Shown here in pieces: positions 52,248 to 62,161 of a stretch of 64,000 nucleotides of DNA. Location: NCBI GenBank assembly GCA_963701325.1, contig OY969604.1, positions 124,001 to 188,000 on the forward strand, given 5' to 3'. Made by a program: the position numbers and the translations under genes. Source of the DNA: Bog-756 sp963701325 (lineage in GTDB: Bacteria; Actinomycetota; Acidimicrobiia; Acidimicrobiales; RAAP-2). Every line of letters begins with the position of its first letter. The stretch's first letter is position 1. The notes under the pieces were generated by a model. It had not been told where the DNA came from. It saw only the letters and a list, made by a program, of their open reading frames with translations, and did no database searches.

Positions 52248-53804
52248 TCACAACTTGAGCGGCGGGTATTGCGCGTCCATGCCCTGACTCAGCGCCTCGC
52301 CGGAGGTCGGCACCGCGGCCACCCGGTACGTGTCATAGCCAGGGAAGATGATCTGGATCACCGGTGATCCGGACGGCGTGAGCTCGGTGACGTAGTTCGA
52401 TTGACCCCAGTAGACGACCCAGTTCCCCGAACTGAGCTTGTCGACACTCCCACAGCAGGGGGAGGGACCGGGGTGGTTTGCGTCGGTCACCGACTCTTCG
52501 ATCGTGGCGGTATGGGTCGACGTGTCGATCTGGAAGCGGAGCGCCCGTACTGAGTTGCTCGTCTCCTGGGACGCGTTGTCGTGCACGGTGAGCATTCCAC
52601 CCGACTTGTACCGGGCGTCGTGCTGCCCGGAGAAGACCTGAGGATAGGTGTTGCCGACCACGGTGAGGCTCTGGGGGGTCGGCGTGCCGCCGACCTTCCA
52701 GATGATGTTGCCGGTCGTCATGTTGATGTCGTACACCGCATCCAGCTGCCGGGCGCTCATGATGATCTGGTTGCCGAGCTCCTGGACGGAGTTCATGTGG
52801 ATCACGTCGGGGACCGAGCTATGCCAATTTGCGTTCTCAGCCGCCACGTCGATATGCGCGATCGTGCTCCAGCTCCAGACGACCTGACCCTGCGGGTTGA
52901 GCTCGACGATCTGACAATTGAGGATCGGCTGTGTCGTGGAGAGCCCCCACGACGAAAGGTCGAGGGTCGCGTTCACGTACTGGATCCCGAGGTAGTCGCC
53001 GTTGGGGAGCGCCTGGAAGTCGTGGAGGTCGAGGCCGGTGCCCGCCGACGGGTTGCCGACCGTCGTCTTCACGGCTCCGGTGAGGTCCCGGATCGTGTAC
53101 GTTCCCTGGTCGAACCCGGCACCCGGATCGGCGAGCCACCAGCCGATCTGGTCCGTGCCGTAGAACGTAGCGTTGATCGGAGAGCTGGGGTTGTCGTACC
53201 ACCAGACGGGCACGCCGTGATTGTCGAACGCGACCACGTAGTAGGTGCGATGGCTTGCCGTAGTCGGAGCGAGCCCGACGAGATACCCGTGCGCCTGCGG
53301 GGTGCCGTCGACCACTGAGTGGTAGCTCGGGAAATCCCCCGGTAGGCACCGGATGGTGTAGGCGTGCCCGCCTCCGTTGACGTAGACGGCCTGGTTCGCC
53401 GTGAGCGACAGCTTGAGGCGAACCGGCTCGGCGTAAGACTTGCCGCCGACGGTCACCCTTCCCTCTCCGGTCGAAGAGAGGGTTGTGTTCGGGTGGCCCA
53501 CGCAGCGTACCGCGTAGTGGTACGTGGTCGTGGCGAACGCGGGGGTGAGCGCCGGGGTCGTCGTGATGGAGAATGGCGTCGATGCCGAAGCCGGAGTGGT
53601 AGACCCACCGACCGCGACCAGCACGAGGAGCAGTGGGAGGGGTCCCAACCACCGGTAGCTCCTGGATCGGGATCGATGGCCACGGAACGGAGTGGGTGCG
53701 CCCCCGCTCGAGCCTTCGCTGTCCTGAGCCAGTGTCACGACGACCCGCCCTCGTTCGCTGCTACCGCTGACCCCGGGTGAGGCCCGCCAACTCCACACCA
53801 GCAT
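52248..53804 (-). CDS. Arylsulfotransferase (ASST)-like secreted protein
   Basis: 518 residues from ATG 53804 (GTG 53738 is an alternative). A long basic n-region is followed by a signal/anchor segment (WLGPLPLLLVLVAVGG, then PASAS). The remainder is a six-bladed propeller resembling the arylsulfotransferase family (PF05935/PF14269): TYYVVAFDNHGVPVWWYDNP, LDLHDFQALPNGDYLGIQY, VVWSWSTIAHIDV, DVIHMNSVQELGNQIIMSAR and GGTPTPQSL. The blades with D-x-H and I-H-x-N-S resemble the family's His-bearing strands. Many actinobacterial members have no proven sulfotransferase activity. Confidence 0.78.
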   Translation of the reverse strand: MLVWSWRASPGVSGSSERGRVVVTLAQDSEGSSGGAPTPFRGHRSRSRSYRWLGPLPLLLVLVAVGGSTTPASASTPFSITTTPALTPAFATTTYHYAVRCVGHPNTTLSSTGEGRVTVGGKSYAEPVRLKLSLTANQAVYVNGGGHAYTIRCLPGDFPSYHSVVDGTPQAHGYLVGLAPTTASHRTYYVVAFDNHGVPVWWYDNPSSPINATFYGTDQIGWWLADPGAGFDQGTYTIRDLTGAVKTTVGNPSAGTGLDLHDFQALPNGDYLGIQYVNATLDLSSWGLSTTQPILNCQIVELNPQGQVVWSWSTIAHIDVAAENANWHSSVPDVIHMNSVQELGNQIIMSARQLDAVYDINMTTGNIIWKVGGTPTPQSLTVVGNTYPQVFSGQHDARYKSGGMLTVHDNASQETSNSVRALRFQIDTSTHTATIEESVTDANHPGPSPCCGSVDKLSSGNWVVYWGQSNYVTELTPSGSPVIQIIFPGYDTYRVAAVPTSGEALSQGMDAQYPPLKL

Positions 53805-53938
53805 GCCCGCGGGAAGCGAGCGTGAGCCATCGTCATATTTGATGAATTATCTGCAGCGACCGCGGTTCGAGCTTCGACGCGTCCCGGTGCCGGTGGGCGG
53901 CAACTCGTCGGACCGGCGGTTGCGTGCGGACGCCGGTC

Positions 53939-56900
53939 TCAGACCGGCGGATGTGTGGGAATGGTGTAGCACCCGATCGCCCCATTCTCACCAGTGACGA
54001 ACACCTCGCCGTTGACAACGGTAGGGGCCGACTGCAGTGTTCCGCCCGTCGACGCCGTCCAGGCCATTGGTTGGAAATTGAGGTACTTCGAGCCGATCAC
54101 GGTGCCGGAGGTGAGCTCGGTCACGACGAAGTCCTGGGTTCCGCCAATGCCAGAGACAGCTCCACCGAGGGAGAAGTCGGTCACCACGGCTCCGGAGGTC
54201 GGATCCAGGTAGACCTCGGTCCCGTTGGGTGCCCCGACCACGAGCATGCCCGCGATGAGGGCGGGGGACGCACTTACCGGTTGACCGACGGAGTAGGTCC
54301 AGCTCGTTGATCCCGAGGTCTCCTTGAGGGCCAGGACGTCCCCGTCGGAGGACCCGATGAAGACCTTGCCCCCGGATATCACCGGAGAGTCACTGACCGC
54401 ACCTCCGGTCGCCGAGGTCCACAGCGGTGTACCCGTAGTCGTCGAGAATGCGCTGACGTCGCCCGATGCATCACCCACGACAACCACGCCGGCCGACGGA
54501 TCGACTGCCGGAGAAGATGTTCCGGGAGCGCCGGACAGGGTTGCCGTCCAGACCGGTGTCCCGGTCGTCGCGTTGAGGGCAGACAGATAACCGTCTTCGG
54601 AGGCTACGTAGATATCGGCCCCGCCGAAGGTCGGCGCCGACTCGATGGCTCCGTGACCCACGACCGCGGTCCACGTCAGCTTGCCCGTCGCCGCATTGAT
54701 GGCGATGACCCTGCCTGCCGCGGTGCCGACGATGACGTTCCCGCTGGTGACGGCCGGTGTACCCGTGACGGGCGATCCCGAGTCGTGGTAGGTCCACATC
54801 TGTCGTCCGGTCCCCACGTTCACGGCGTACACGTCGCCATCAGTGTCGGCCGCGTACGCCCGATCGTCCACAACGGCGACCGATCCATCGATCGGAGCAG
54901 CGGCCACGAACGACCACGCCTGCTCGAGAAACGTCTTCGGCCCGAGCGAAGTAGCCCTCGAGAAGACATTGTCATTCGGGTCGTCGCCCTGGTGCCGCGA
55001 ATTCTGCTGGAGCTCATTCCATGCGTTGGAAACGTAGAGTCCGGCGGTGGTCGACTTCATCGAGGTGGCACCCGTTGCCATGAGGCTCTGGGGACCAAAC
55101 GCCGTCGAGGCCGGAAGCGTGACCGTGTGGCTGGGGATGGTGCCGGTAGAGGACGCGGTCAGGGAGGCGATCGTCGTTGTCCCGATGGTAAGGGTGACCC
55201 GCTCGCCGTGGGCGAACCCGCTCCCGGTGATCGTGAACCCAGCGCCCGGCGCGACGAATCGTGTTGCGGTCGAGAGCTTCGGCGCCGTGGTGCTCGGGAG
55301 CACGGTGAAGGTCGAGCGAGCGGCGGTGGCGACCCCCGCCTCTGCGGAGCGGTCCGCGATGCCGCTCGCATTGACGGCACTGGCCAGGACTTCGAACAGA
55401 CCGCCGCCGGTCCCGACCGGCACAGTCACCGACCAGCTCGTCTGAGTCGTGCCCGGCGCCGTCAGCGCGGCCGGATTGGGATACGGAGCAGCGCTCCAGG
55501 AACCGGTCGCGGCGTCCCACCACCGACCGGTGGAACCTCCTTCCTGGATGGCCACGGTGACCGTGCTGATGTCGCTCGGGCCCGTTGCCGATCCGCCGAT
55601 CGTCAACTTGCCATTCGGATTTGCAACGGTCGACGAGTCCGCTGGGGACGAGACGGTGGTCGTGGGCGGAGTGTCGTTCCCGCCTCCCAACGCGAAGTCG
55701 TAGACATAGCCATCCGCAGAAGAGATGATCAGGTTGCCGTTCGTTTCAGCGGGGGACGCAGCGATGGCTTGGCCGGTCTGATAGTGGTAGAGCATCGTCC
55801 CGGCCGCCAGTGAGATGACATAGAACTCCCCATTCACGTCGCCGAAGGCGACGATCTGTTTACCGGTCGGACCGACGATGGCGGGCGAGGAGTCCACCTC
55901 TGCACCGTCGGTGAACTGCCACTGCAGTGCACCCGTCACGGCATTGACGTCTATGACTCCGCCTTGTGGTGCACCGTTTCCCGAAATACCGAATACGAGG
56001 TTCGTGCCGGACAATGCGGCTGTCGAGAGGGTCACTCCGCCGAAGTGGTACTGCCAGATCAGGCTCCCCGTGGTCATGTCCAGCGCGTACAAGATTCCTA
56101 CTTTGGTGTCCACATAGGCGACCCCGTCGGCAAACCCGTTGACTCCAGGTGGAGAGATCACAATGCCGGCACCGACGTCATAGTCGCCGCCGTTCGTTCC
56201 CGCGGTTGAATCGTGCCACACCAGAGCCCCGGTGATCGCGTCGATCGCGTAGACCTCACTGTCCGGATTGGAGGTCCCAAAGAAGACCAGAGGCTCACCG
56301 GTGGCGTCGACCCCGTAACTGATCGGATTCCATATCCCCGTCGCAATCGAGACCGGCTCGTACGACACCGAGAAGTCAACGGTGCAGTCCGCCTCGTTCA
56401 CCGCAGTGAGCGGACCACCGGTCGTACCGTTGTCGTCGGCCCCGATGTACACGGTCGGTTGACCACCAGGCGGGGTTGCCAGCGTCGGTTCGGAGTAGAT
56501 GATGGCGCCGTTGCCGCTAGTCACAGGAGCCGAGCACTCGGTGGCGCCAGTCGACAGGTTGAGCTTGTAGAGCCTCCCACCCGAACTCGGGGCGATCCAG
56601 ACGTTCGCGCCCTCGATCAGGGGCGTGCTGACGATCTCGCTCGCAAACGGCTCGGACCAGACGGGCAGACCGGTCGACCGGTCGTACGCAATGAGGTACC
56701 CGGCGTCGTTCGGGACGAGCATGAGTGTCCGATTGTGGACCGCATCCCAACCCACGACCGGCGACCCCAGGGCTTGCGAGCCGGTGTTCTCCATCCACCG
56801 GACACCGAGGTTCCCCGCGTTGGTGGTGGAGAGACTCGGGTCGCTCGAGACACCGGTCAATTGGGGGTTCTGGTGGATCTCCGGCCAGAGGTACGCGGGC

Positions 56901-57025
56901 GCGGTAGCTGTTCGGGCCGATGCCCCGGACGGCTCTGCCCCTGCTCGGGAAGCGATCCCGAGCCCGGCCAGCACCACCGTCACCACGGCGGCCAAACGGG
57001 CGGCTCGTTCGATCCTGTTCTTCAC
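53939..57025 (-). CDS. Large secreted protein with two PQQ-like beta-propellers
   Basis: 1,028 residues from GTG 57025, with a GGGGGG ribosome-binding stretch and a Sec signal peptide (AAVVTVVLAGLGIASRAGA, cleavage about residue 30). Residues ~45-450 form one PQQ-like/YVTN-type propeller (repeats such as GYLIAYDRSTGLPVWSEP and GILYALDMTTGSLIWQY). Residues ~455-660 hold Ig/IPT-like domains (TVSSPADSSTVANPNGKLTI; FVAPGAGFTITGSGFAHGER). Residues ~690-1028 form a second propeller (GDVYAVNVGTGRQMWTY, GYLSALNATTGTPVWTAT). No PQQ-dehydrogenase catalytic motif was seen, so binding or structural roles are more likely than catalysis. It follows the ASST-like gene's upstream region on the same strand. 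Confidence 0.8.
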   Translation of the reverse strand: MKNRIERAARLAAVVTVVLAGLGIASRAGAEPSGASARTATAPAYLWPEIHQNPQLTGVSSDPSLSTTNAGNLGVRWMENTGSQALGSPVVGWDAVHNRTLMLVPNDAGYLIAYDRSTGLPVWSEPFASEIVSTPLIEGANVWIAPSSGGRLYKLNLSTGATECSAPVTSGNGAIIYSEPTLATPPGGQPTVYIGADDNGTTGGPLTAVNEADCTVDFSVSYEPVSIATGIWNPISYGVDATGEPLVFFGTSNPDSEVYAIDAITGALVWHDSTAGTNGGDYDVGAGIVISPPGVNGFADGVAYVDTKVGILYALDMTTGSLIWQYHFGGVTLSTAALSGTNLVFGISGNGAPQGGVIDVNAVTGALQWQFTDGAEVDSSPAIVGPTGKQIVAFGDVNGEFYVISLAAGTMLYHYQTGQAIAASPAETNGNLIISSADGYVYDFALGGGNDTPPTTTVSSPADSSTVANPNGKLTIGGSATGPSDISTVTVAIQEGGSTGRWWDAATGSWSAAPYPNPAALTAPGTTQTSWSVTVPVGTGGGLFEVLASAVNASGIADRSAEAGVATAARSTFTVLPSTTAPKLSTATRFVAPGAGFTITGSGFAHGERVTLTIGTTTIASLTASSTGTIPSHTVTLPASTAFGPQSLMATGATSMKSTTAGLYVSNAWNELQQNSRHQGDDPNDNVFSRATSLGPKTFLEQAWSFVAAAPIDGSVAVVDDRAYAADTDGDVYAVNVGTGRQMWTYHDSGSPVTGTPAVTSGNVIVGTAAGRVIAINAATGKLTWTAVVGHGAIESAPTFGGADIYVASEDGYLSALNATTGTPVWTATLSGAPGTSSPAVDPSAGVVVVGDASGDVSAFSTTTGTPLWTSATGGAVSDSPVISGGKVFIGSSDGDVLALKETSGSTSWTYSVGQPVSASPALIAGMLVVGAPNGTEVYLDPTSGAVVTDFSLGGAVSGIGGTQDFVVTELTSGTVIGSKYLNFQPMAWTASTGGTLQSAPTVVNGEVFVTGENGAIGCYTIPTHPPV

Positions 57026-57193
57026 TGGCCCCCCAATCGTCAGGCAGCGTCCCCTGCCTGGACCGTGCCGAATGTCCTTGGCTCGACCATGCCAGAACCT
57101 AGGAACGGTACACCGTAACTGGTGCCGGACGCCAGAGGCACCACGTAATGGTCTCCGGCGAATGGGCTGTGGCGGATTCGTCCGGCAGCGCGG

Positions 57194-57544
57194 TCATTCG
57201 TCATTGCGGTACAACCGGGCGACCATTTGCCGCGAGACGCCAAGACGGCGGCCGACATCGGTGAAACTCAACTTCTCGTCATCGACCATGGCCCGGATCA
57301 GGCCGGCCCTGTACAACATCACGGCGTGCTCGAATGCATCGATGGCAGCCGATGATCTCAACCGGGCCTCGCGACCACCTTGGGAGATGAGGTCATCCAC
57401 GATCTCCGAGACGGCTGCACCGGCCACCAGTTGCTCCCGCGCCCGATCCATCGAGGCGACTCCCTCGCCAATCGCTCTCTGCGCCACTTCGCCGGTCTGC
57501 TCGATTCGCTTGATCGCTTCCAACAGCCAGGTGGTGCTCTCCAC
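57194..57544 (-). CDS. Small HTH DNA-binding protein
   Basis: About 116 residues from GTG 57544 (AGAGGAGG just upstream); ATG 57601 would give 135. The N-terminal half is a charged helical region (WLLEAIKRIEQTGEVAQ, DRAREQLVAGAAVSEIVDDL). The C-terminal end is a helix-turn-helix, KLSFTDVGRRLGVSRQMVAR, with the typical Gly-Val-Ser-Arg turn. I do not recognise a named regulator. It lies between the propeller gene and the rhamnosidase gene and might control either. Confidence 0.7.
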   Translation of the reverse strand: MESTTWLLEAIKRIEQTGEVAQRAIGEGVASMDRAREQLVAGAAVSEIVDDLISQGGREARLRSSAAIDAFEHAVMLYRAGLIRAMVDDEKLSFTDVGRRLGVSRQMVARLYRNDE

Positions 57545-57864
57545 GGGCCTCCTCTGATCTGCCCTTCTCGTACTGTTCGCGCCTGTGGACTGAGAAAGCA
57601 ACCAGAACCAGCATCGGAGCCCGAGCGATGGGAGCTGGCGATCACCCGGGCAGACGGCCGTTGCACCAGGTCGGGGCCAGATTGCGGCAACCCGACGTTG
57701 CGCTCGTAGCTTGCCCGCTGGCCGGGCCCGTCGAGCTGGGTTCCGCCACCCAGCTCCGGGCCCGGCACAGCCTGCCGAGAGGCGCCATCCGCCACGGGGG
57801 ACACCTCGGCGCGCAAGCGACCATGGGTCACCCGGACGGCCGACTCAGGGCCGAGCTGCTCTTG

Positions 57865-57870
57865 TACCAT
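57865..57870 (+). promoter_or_regulatory. Possible -10 hexamer TACCAT before the GH78 gene
   Basis: TACCAT at 57865-57870, followed by a G7 ribosome-binding tract just before ATG 57893. The same hexamer occurs before the PMT-like gene and before tRNA-Leu. Confidence 0.35.
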
Positions 57871-57892
57871 CGCTGTCACCTCGACGGGGGGG

Positions 57893-60688
57893 ATGATGGA
57901 CAGGATCGACCGGCGCACGTTTCTCGCCACCGGCATCAAGACAGGGGCGGCTCTCGCCGTCATCGGTGTGGCTGCCGATGCCGTGGTCGACGGAGCTGCA
58001 CCGGCCACCGCGTCGGCCGAGGGGAGCGGGTCGACGTCGCCGGGTCCCCCCGGCCCGCCCAACACCCTGACCACCACCGGTGTGACCGATCCTGTCGGTG
58101 TCGACCCCGACGACGTGCTGTTCGCCTGGCGCGTCGCCGACACTCGTCGAGGCGCAGTCCAGTCCGGGTATCGGATCGTGGTCACCGGTCCCGAATCATC
58201 CGCATCCACGGTCTGGGACTCGGGTCACGTTGCGTCGGGTCAGCAGGCATTCGTCGAGTACGGCGGCCCGGCTCTCTCGGCCGACACCCGCTACCGCTGG
58301 ACGGTCCGGACCGCGAGCAGGGCCGGAGGGTGGAGCGGACCCGGCCCGAGTGCCACCTTCACGACCGGTCTGCGCGACGACGACTGGGCCGCGCTCTGGT
58401 TGCGGCCCGGTCCAGCCGATCCCGGCGAGGAGGAGTACACCTACCTCCGGACCGCCCAGCCGCTACCGGCAGGGACCATCACCCGGGGGACGGCGTACGT
58501 GGCCGCCGCCCACAAGTACCAGCTGTGGGTGAACGGCGCCCTGTTGGATGCCGGCCCGAGCTTCTGCTTCCCCGACGAGCAGTACTACCAGGCAACCGAT
58601 ATCACGTCGGCACTCATCGCCGGGCGCGGGAATGCGGTGGGCATCCTGCATCACTGGTACGGGCCGGGCCGGGGTCGTCCCACCTCCACCCCGGGCCTCC
58701 TCGTCGAAGTGGTGGTCCACTATGCCGACGGGAAGCAGGTCACCGTGCGATCCGACGGCTCCTGGCGGACCAGGCGTGCGGAGTGGTTGCCTGCACCACA
58801 GCGAAACAACGACAGCGGTGATTTCGTCGAGTGGAGCGACGCCCGCCTCGCCCCGACGGGGTGGTCCCGCGCCGACTTCGACGACGGGGCGTGGTCACAG
58901 GCTCCGGTCATCGGCCCGGTGGGCACGGTGCCGTTCACCCATCTGTACGCCCAGCGCACCCGGATCAGCGAACACCACGTGCGCCCGGCGTCCATCCGGA
59001 TCCTCCCCACCGGCTCGCTGGTCGTCGACTTCGGCAAGGTCTATGCAGGAAGGCCGACCGTGTCGTTCCTCCACGGTGTGGACGGACATGTCGTCCCCCT
59101 GCACGTCGGCTACACCCTCGACCCCGACGGGTCGGTCTCCACCACCCACAACACGCAGGGCACGGATCTGTCCTTCTCCTACACCCAGCGCTCCGGGTCC
59201 CAGATCTTCGAGCCGTACTGGTACCTCGGGTTCCGCTACCTGCAGATCGACGATCCCGGAGAGTCCATCGACAGCGGGCAGGTCACGCTCATTGCCCGGC
59301 ACGCCGCGATGCCCGACACCGAGGCTGCGACCTTCTCGTCGTCCGAGCCGATGCTCGATGCCGTGTGGGCGCTGTGTGCGCACTCTGGGCTCTACACATC
59401 CCAGGAGCAGTTCATCGACACGCCCACCCGGGAGAAGGGCCAGTTCCTCTGGGACGCGGCCAACGAGTCCGAGACGGTGATGCGAACCTTTGGCGACCAG
59501 AATCTGAGTTGGCAGGGACTCCGTGACATGGCCCGGGCACAGGCGCGCTATTGGCCCACCACCGGGCAGGTGAACGAGGTCTACCCCAACGACGACGGAC
59601 CACAGGACTACCCCCTCTTCACCGCCCGCTTCCCCGAGTGGGTGTGGCGCTACTACCTGTCGACCGGTGACCGATCGACGGTGGCCGGCTTGTTCCCGAC
59701 CCTCACCCGGCTCTCGGACTACATCGTCGGCACCGTCGACGCGTCCACCGGCCTCATCTCCGGGCAGCCCATGTCGACCAACGGCGACAACGAGTACGGC
59801 TACGACTACGACACGAACGCCGACACGACGTTGAACATCGTGGCCGTCGATGCCTTCCGTCGGATCGGCGATGTGGCGACGCTGCTCGGTGACGAGGCGA
59901 CGGCCTCGATCCAGGCCCAGCGAGCCGAGGCCCTCACCTCGGCCGTGAACTCCCTCGTGGTAGGTGGCGACGGGCTCTACGTGGACGGTCTCCGGACGGA
60001 CGGCCAACAGAGCACCCATGCGTCGCAACTCGCCAACGCGGCCGCCCTGGCCTACGGCGTGGTCCCTGCGGCACGAGTTCCCCAGGTGGCGGCCTATGTC
60101 GCGTCGCTCGACATCCACGTGGAGCCCGACCGCGGGGCGGAACTGTTGCGCGCCCTCCACGCCGGGGGACGCGACGCCGACATGGTCAGGATCCTCACCG
60201 ACCCCTCGTTTCCGGGGTGGGCAGCCATCATCGAAGCGGGAGGGACGTTCACCTGGGAGACGTGGACCCCGAGCGACCTGATCGGCGACAGCATGTCCCA
60301 CGGGTGGGGGTCCTCGGCGCTGGTCGCCGTCCAGGAGGCGCTCCTCGGAGCCGTCCCCGCCGTGGCCGCGCCGGGGGGACCGCCGACCCTCGTGACGGTC
60401 ACTCCTCCCGCAAACGGGCTCACCCACGCCTCGGGGACGTTCCCGACACCGGCGGGGGAGTACGCGGTGGCATGGCGCTCCTCATCGGCGGGGACGGATC
60501 TCAAGATCACCGTCCCCCCGAATGCCGGTGCCCTCTGCCGGCTTCCGGGATCCGCCGATGCCCGGGTCAGCGAGGGTGGGGTGCCGATCGGCAGTGTCGC
60601 CGGCATCGCGGTCGTGTCCCGCGCCGACGGGGAGGTGGTTCTGGACGTGGGTGCTGGGACGTACGACCTTGCGGTCTCGGTCGGGTGA
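57893..60688 (+). CDS. Tat-exported alpha-L-rhamnosidase, glycoside hydrolase family 78
   Basis: 931 residues; ATG 57893 or 57896. A twin-arginine signal (DRRTFLATGIKTGAALAVIG) predicts export after folding. Domain order: a fibronectin-like N-terminal module (~60-165) and beta domains with a lectin-like fold (~170-400). These are followed by the (alpha/alpha)6 catalytic domain (~480-820) with DTPTREKGQFLWDAANESE and TFTWETWTPSDLIGDSMSHG, typical of GH78. A C-terminal beta domain ends the protein. The family cleaves terminal alpha-L-rhamnose from polysaccharides, glycosides or glycolipids; the likely acid and base carboxylates are in these two blocks. Confidence 0.9.
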   Translation: MMDRIDRRTFLATGIKTGAALAVIGVAADAVVDGAAPATASAEGSGSTSPGPPGPPNTLTTTGVTDPVGVDPDDVLFAWRVADTRRGAVQSGYRIVVTGPESSASTVWDSGHVASGQQAFVEYGGPALSADTRYRWTVRTASRAGGWSGPGPSATFTTGLRDDDWAALWLRPGPADPGEEEYTYLRTAQPLPAGTITRGTAYVAAAHKYQLWVNGALLDAGPSFCFPDEQYYQATDITSALIAGRGNAVGILHHWYGPGRGRPTSTPGLLVEVVVHYADGKQVTVRSDGSWRTRRAEWLPAPQRNNDSGDFVEWSDARLAPTGWSRADFDDGAWSQAPVIGPVGTVPFTHLYAQRTRISEHHVRPASIRILPTGSLVVDFGKVYAGRPTVSFLHGVDGHVVPLHVGYTLDPDGSVSTTHNTQGTDLSFSYTQRSGSQIFEPYWYLGFRYLQIDDPGESIDSGQVTLIARHAAMPDTEAATFSSSEPMLDAVWALCAHSGLYTSQEQFIDTPTREKGQFLWDAANESETVMRTFGDQNLSWQGLRDMARAQARYWPTTGQVNEVYPNDDGPQDYPLFTARFPEWVWRYYLSTGDRSTVAGLFPTLTRLSDYIVGTVDASTGLISGQPMSTNGDNEYGYDYDTNADTTLNIVAVDAFRRIGDVATLLGDEATASIQAQRAEALTSAVNSLVVGGDGLYVDGLRTDGQQSTHASQLANAAALAYGVVPAARVPQVAAYVASLDIHVEPDRGAELLRALHAGGRDADMVRILTDPSFPGWAAIIEAGGTFTWETWTPSDLIGDSMSHGWGSSALVAVQEALLGAVPAVAAPGGPPTLVTVTPPANGLTHASGTFPTPAGEYAVAWRSSSAGTDLKITVPPNAGALCRLPGSADARVSEGGVPIGSVAGIAVVSRADGEVVLDVGAGTYDLAVSVG

Positions 60689-60703
60689 TTCAACCGAGAC
60701 CGA

Positions 60704-61993
60704 TTATCTGCCGGCGGGCAGCTCCCGCACGACGTCGGCCTGGCTGTCGGAGTAGATGAGCTCTCCACCCGGCGAGAGGGCAAGCCCGGCCGGCTCGAGC
60801 ATCCGTGTCTGTATCCAGGTGGTGCGGTTGTAGAGCGTGCCGGTCCCCATCGCACCGGCCACCGTGTACATGTCGCCGCCCTTCGCCGGTTTGCCGAAGA
60901 GGGTGGTGGTGCCGGCGGGGACCAACCGGATGGCGTGCTCGGCGCCGTCGGCGATGTAGAGATCACCGCTGCCATCGAGGGCGACGGCGGTCGGGAAGTT
61001 GAGCTCCGCGGTCTGGCCCTGAGCGGAGAGGCCGTCGACGAGGTAGGGGCCGTACGAGCCGTCGCCGGCCACCGTCCCCAGGTGGCCCGCGGCGATGGGG
61101 ACGCCGTAGTAGGTGCCCGTTCGAGCCGCGAGCTCGCGGATGGTCCTGTTCCCCTGGTCTGCGATGAAGAGGTCCCCGCCGGCGTCGACGGCCAGCGCAC
61201 CCGGATCCCAGACCTCGGCATCGGTGGCCGGGCCGCCGTCTCCCGAAGAGCCGCAGATCCCGTTGCCGGCGATCGTGTAGCTGTGCCCACGGACTACCGG
61301 CACGCCGAACCGGGCGCCGTTCGAGGCGGCCACCAGGAGCACCCGGCAGTTGGCGGTGTCGGCGATGAGGAGATCCCCGTCAGCATCCACGGCCACACCG
61401 GTGGGATCGTCGAGCTGGCTCTGTGTGGCCGGCCTCCCGCCAGCGCCCGAGCCCGGCACTCCGGTGCCGGCGATCGTCACCGCTCTTCCCACGGTGACCG
61501 GCGTTCCGAACGCCGAGCCTCCGGTGGCCGGCAGTTCCTCGACCCGGGCCGCCGACCCGAGCGCCATGAACAGGTCACCCGCCCGATCGACGGCCAACGC
61601 GACTGCTGCCGGATCGTCGCTGCACGGTCCACCGGCAACGGTCACGATGTGACCGCCCTGCACTGGGATTCCGAACGAGGTCCCCGATCTGGCCGGAACC
61701 TCCCGCACCCGACAGTTGCCGGTGTCGGCGATGAAGAGATTTCCAGACCCGTCCTCTACCACGCCGGTCGGAGCGGAGAGCGCTGCGCCGACCGCCTCCT
61801 GCCCGTCCCCGCCGAATCCGGGCGACCCGGTGCCGGCCAGCGTCGTGGCCCCCGGGGGATGGGCGTACGGGTCGGCGGCCAGTCGGGCCGGAGGAGGCGG
61901 CTGGGTGGAGCCGCCGGCGAGCAGGAGGCCGGTCACCACAGCCGCGGCGGCCACGACCGCGATCGCCACGACGAGCATCCGACCGCGCGTCAC
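60704..61993 (-). CDS. Membrane-anchored NHL-repeat beta-propeller protein
   Basis: 429 residues from GTG 61993. An N-terminal hydrophobic segment (MLVVAIAVVAAAAVVTGLLL) is followed by a Pro-rich linker and six or so NHL repeats. Each repeat has the pattern PTGVAVDADGDLLIADTANC followed by VRE/VLLV, spaced about 60 residues. Loops of the form GTGVPGSGAGG and AGNGICGSSGDGGPAT match secreted NHL proteins. It is converging on the rhamnosidase gene, with only 15 nt between stops. No enzyme motif; ligand binding or scaffold function is most likely. Confidence 0.82.
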   Translation of the reverse strand: MTRGRMLVVAIAVVAAAAVVTGLLLAGGSTQPPPPARLAADPYAHPPGATTLAGTGSPGFGGDGQEAVGAALSAPTGVVEDGSGNLFIADTGNCRVREVPARSGTSFGIPVQGGHIVTVAGGPCSDDPAAVALAVDRAGDLFMALGSAARVEELPATGGSAFGTPVTVGRAVTIAGTGVPGSGAGGRPATQSQLDDPTGVAVDADGDLLIADTANCRVLLVAASNGARFGVPVVRGHSYTIAGNGICGSSGDGGPATDAEVWDPGALAVDAGGDLFIADQGNRTIRELAARTGTYYGVPIAAGHLGTVAGDGSYGPYLVDGLSAQGQTAELNFPTAVALDGSGDLYIADGAEHAIRLVPAGTTTLFGKPAKGGDMYTVAGAMGTGTLYNRTTWIQTRMLEPAGLALSPGGELIYSDSQADVVRELPAGR

Positions 61994-62161
61994 CGAGCCG
62001 CCGCGGGGGCCCGCTCACCATGGCCATCCGCCGAGCGCGCCTCCATCCCCCAATGATGCAGCACCGCGGCTCGGGGTGCCACGGACAGTGCAGCGGTGCG
62101 GCCGGCCAACGGCTGCCGGCTGGTTCCTCTCGCACCGACTGCTGGGTACCCGCTTCGGAGG

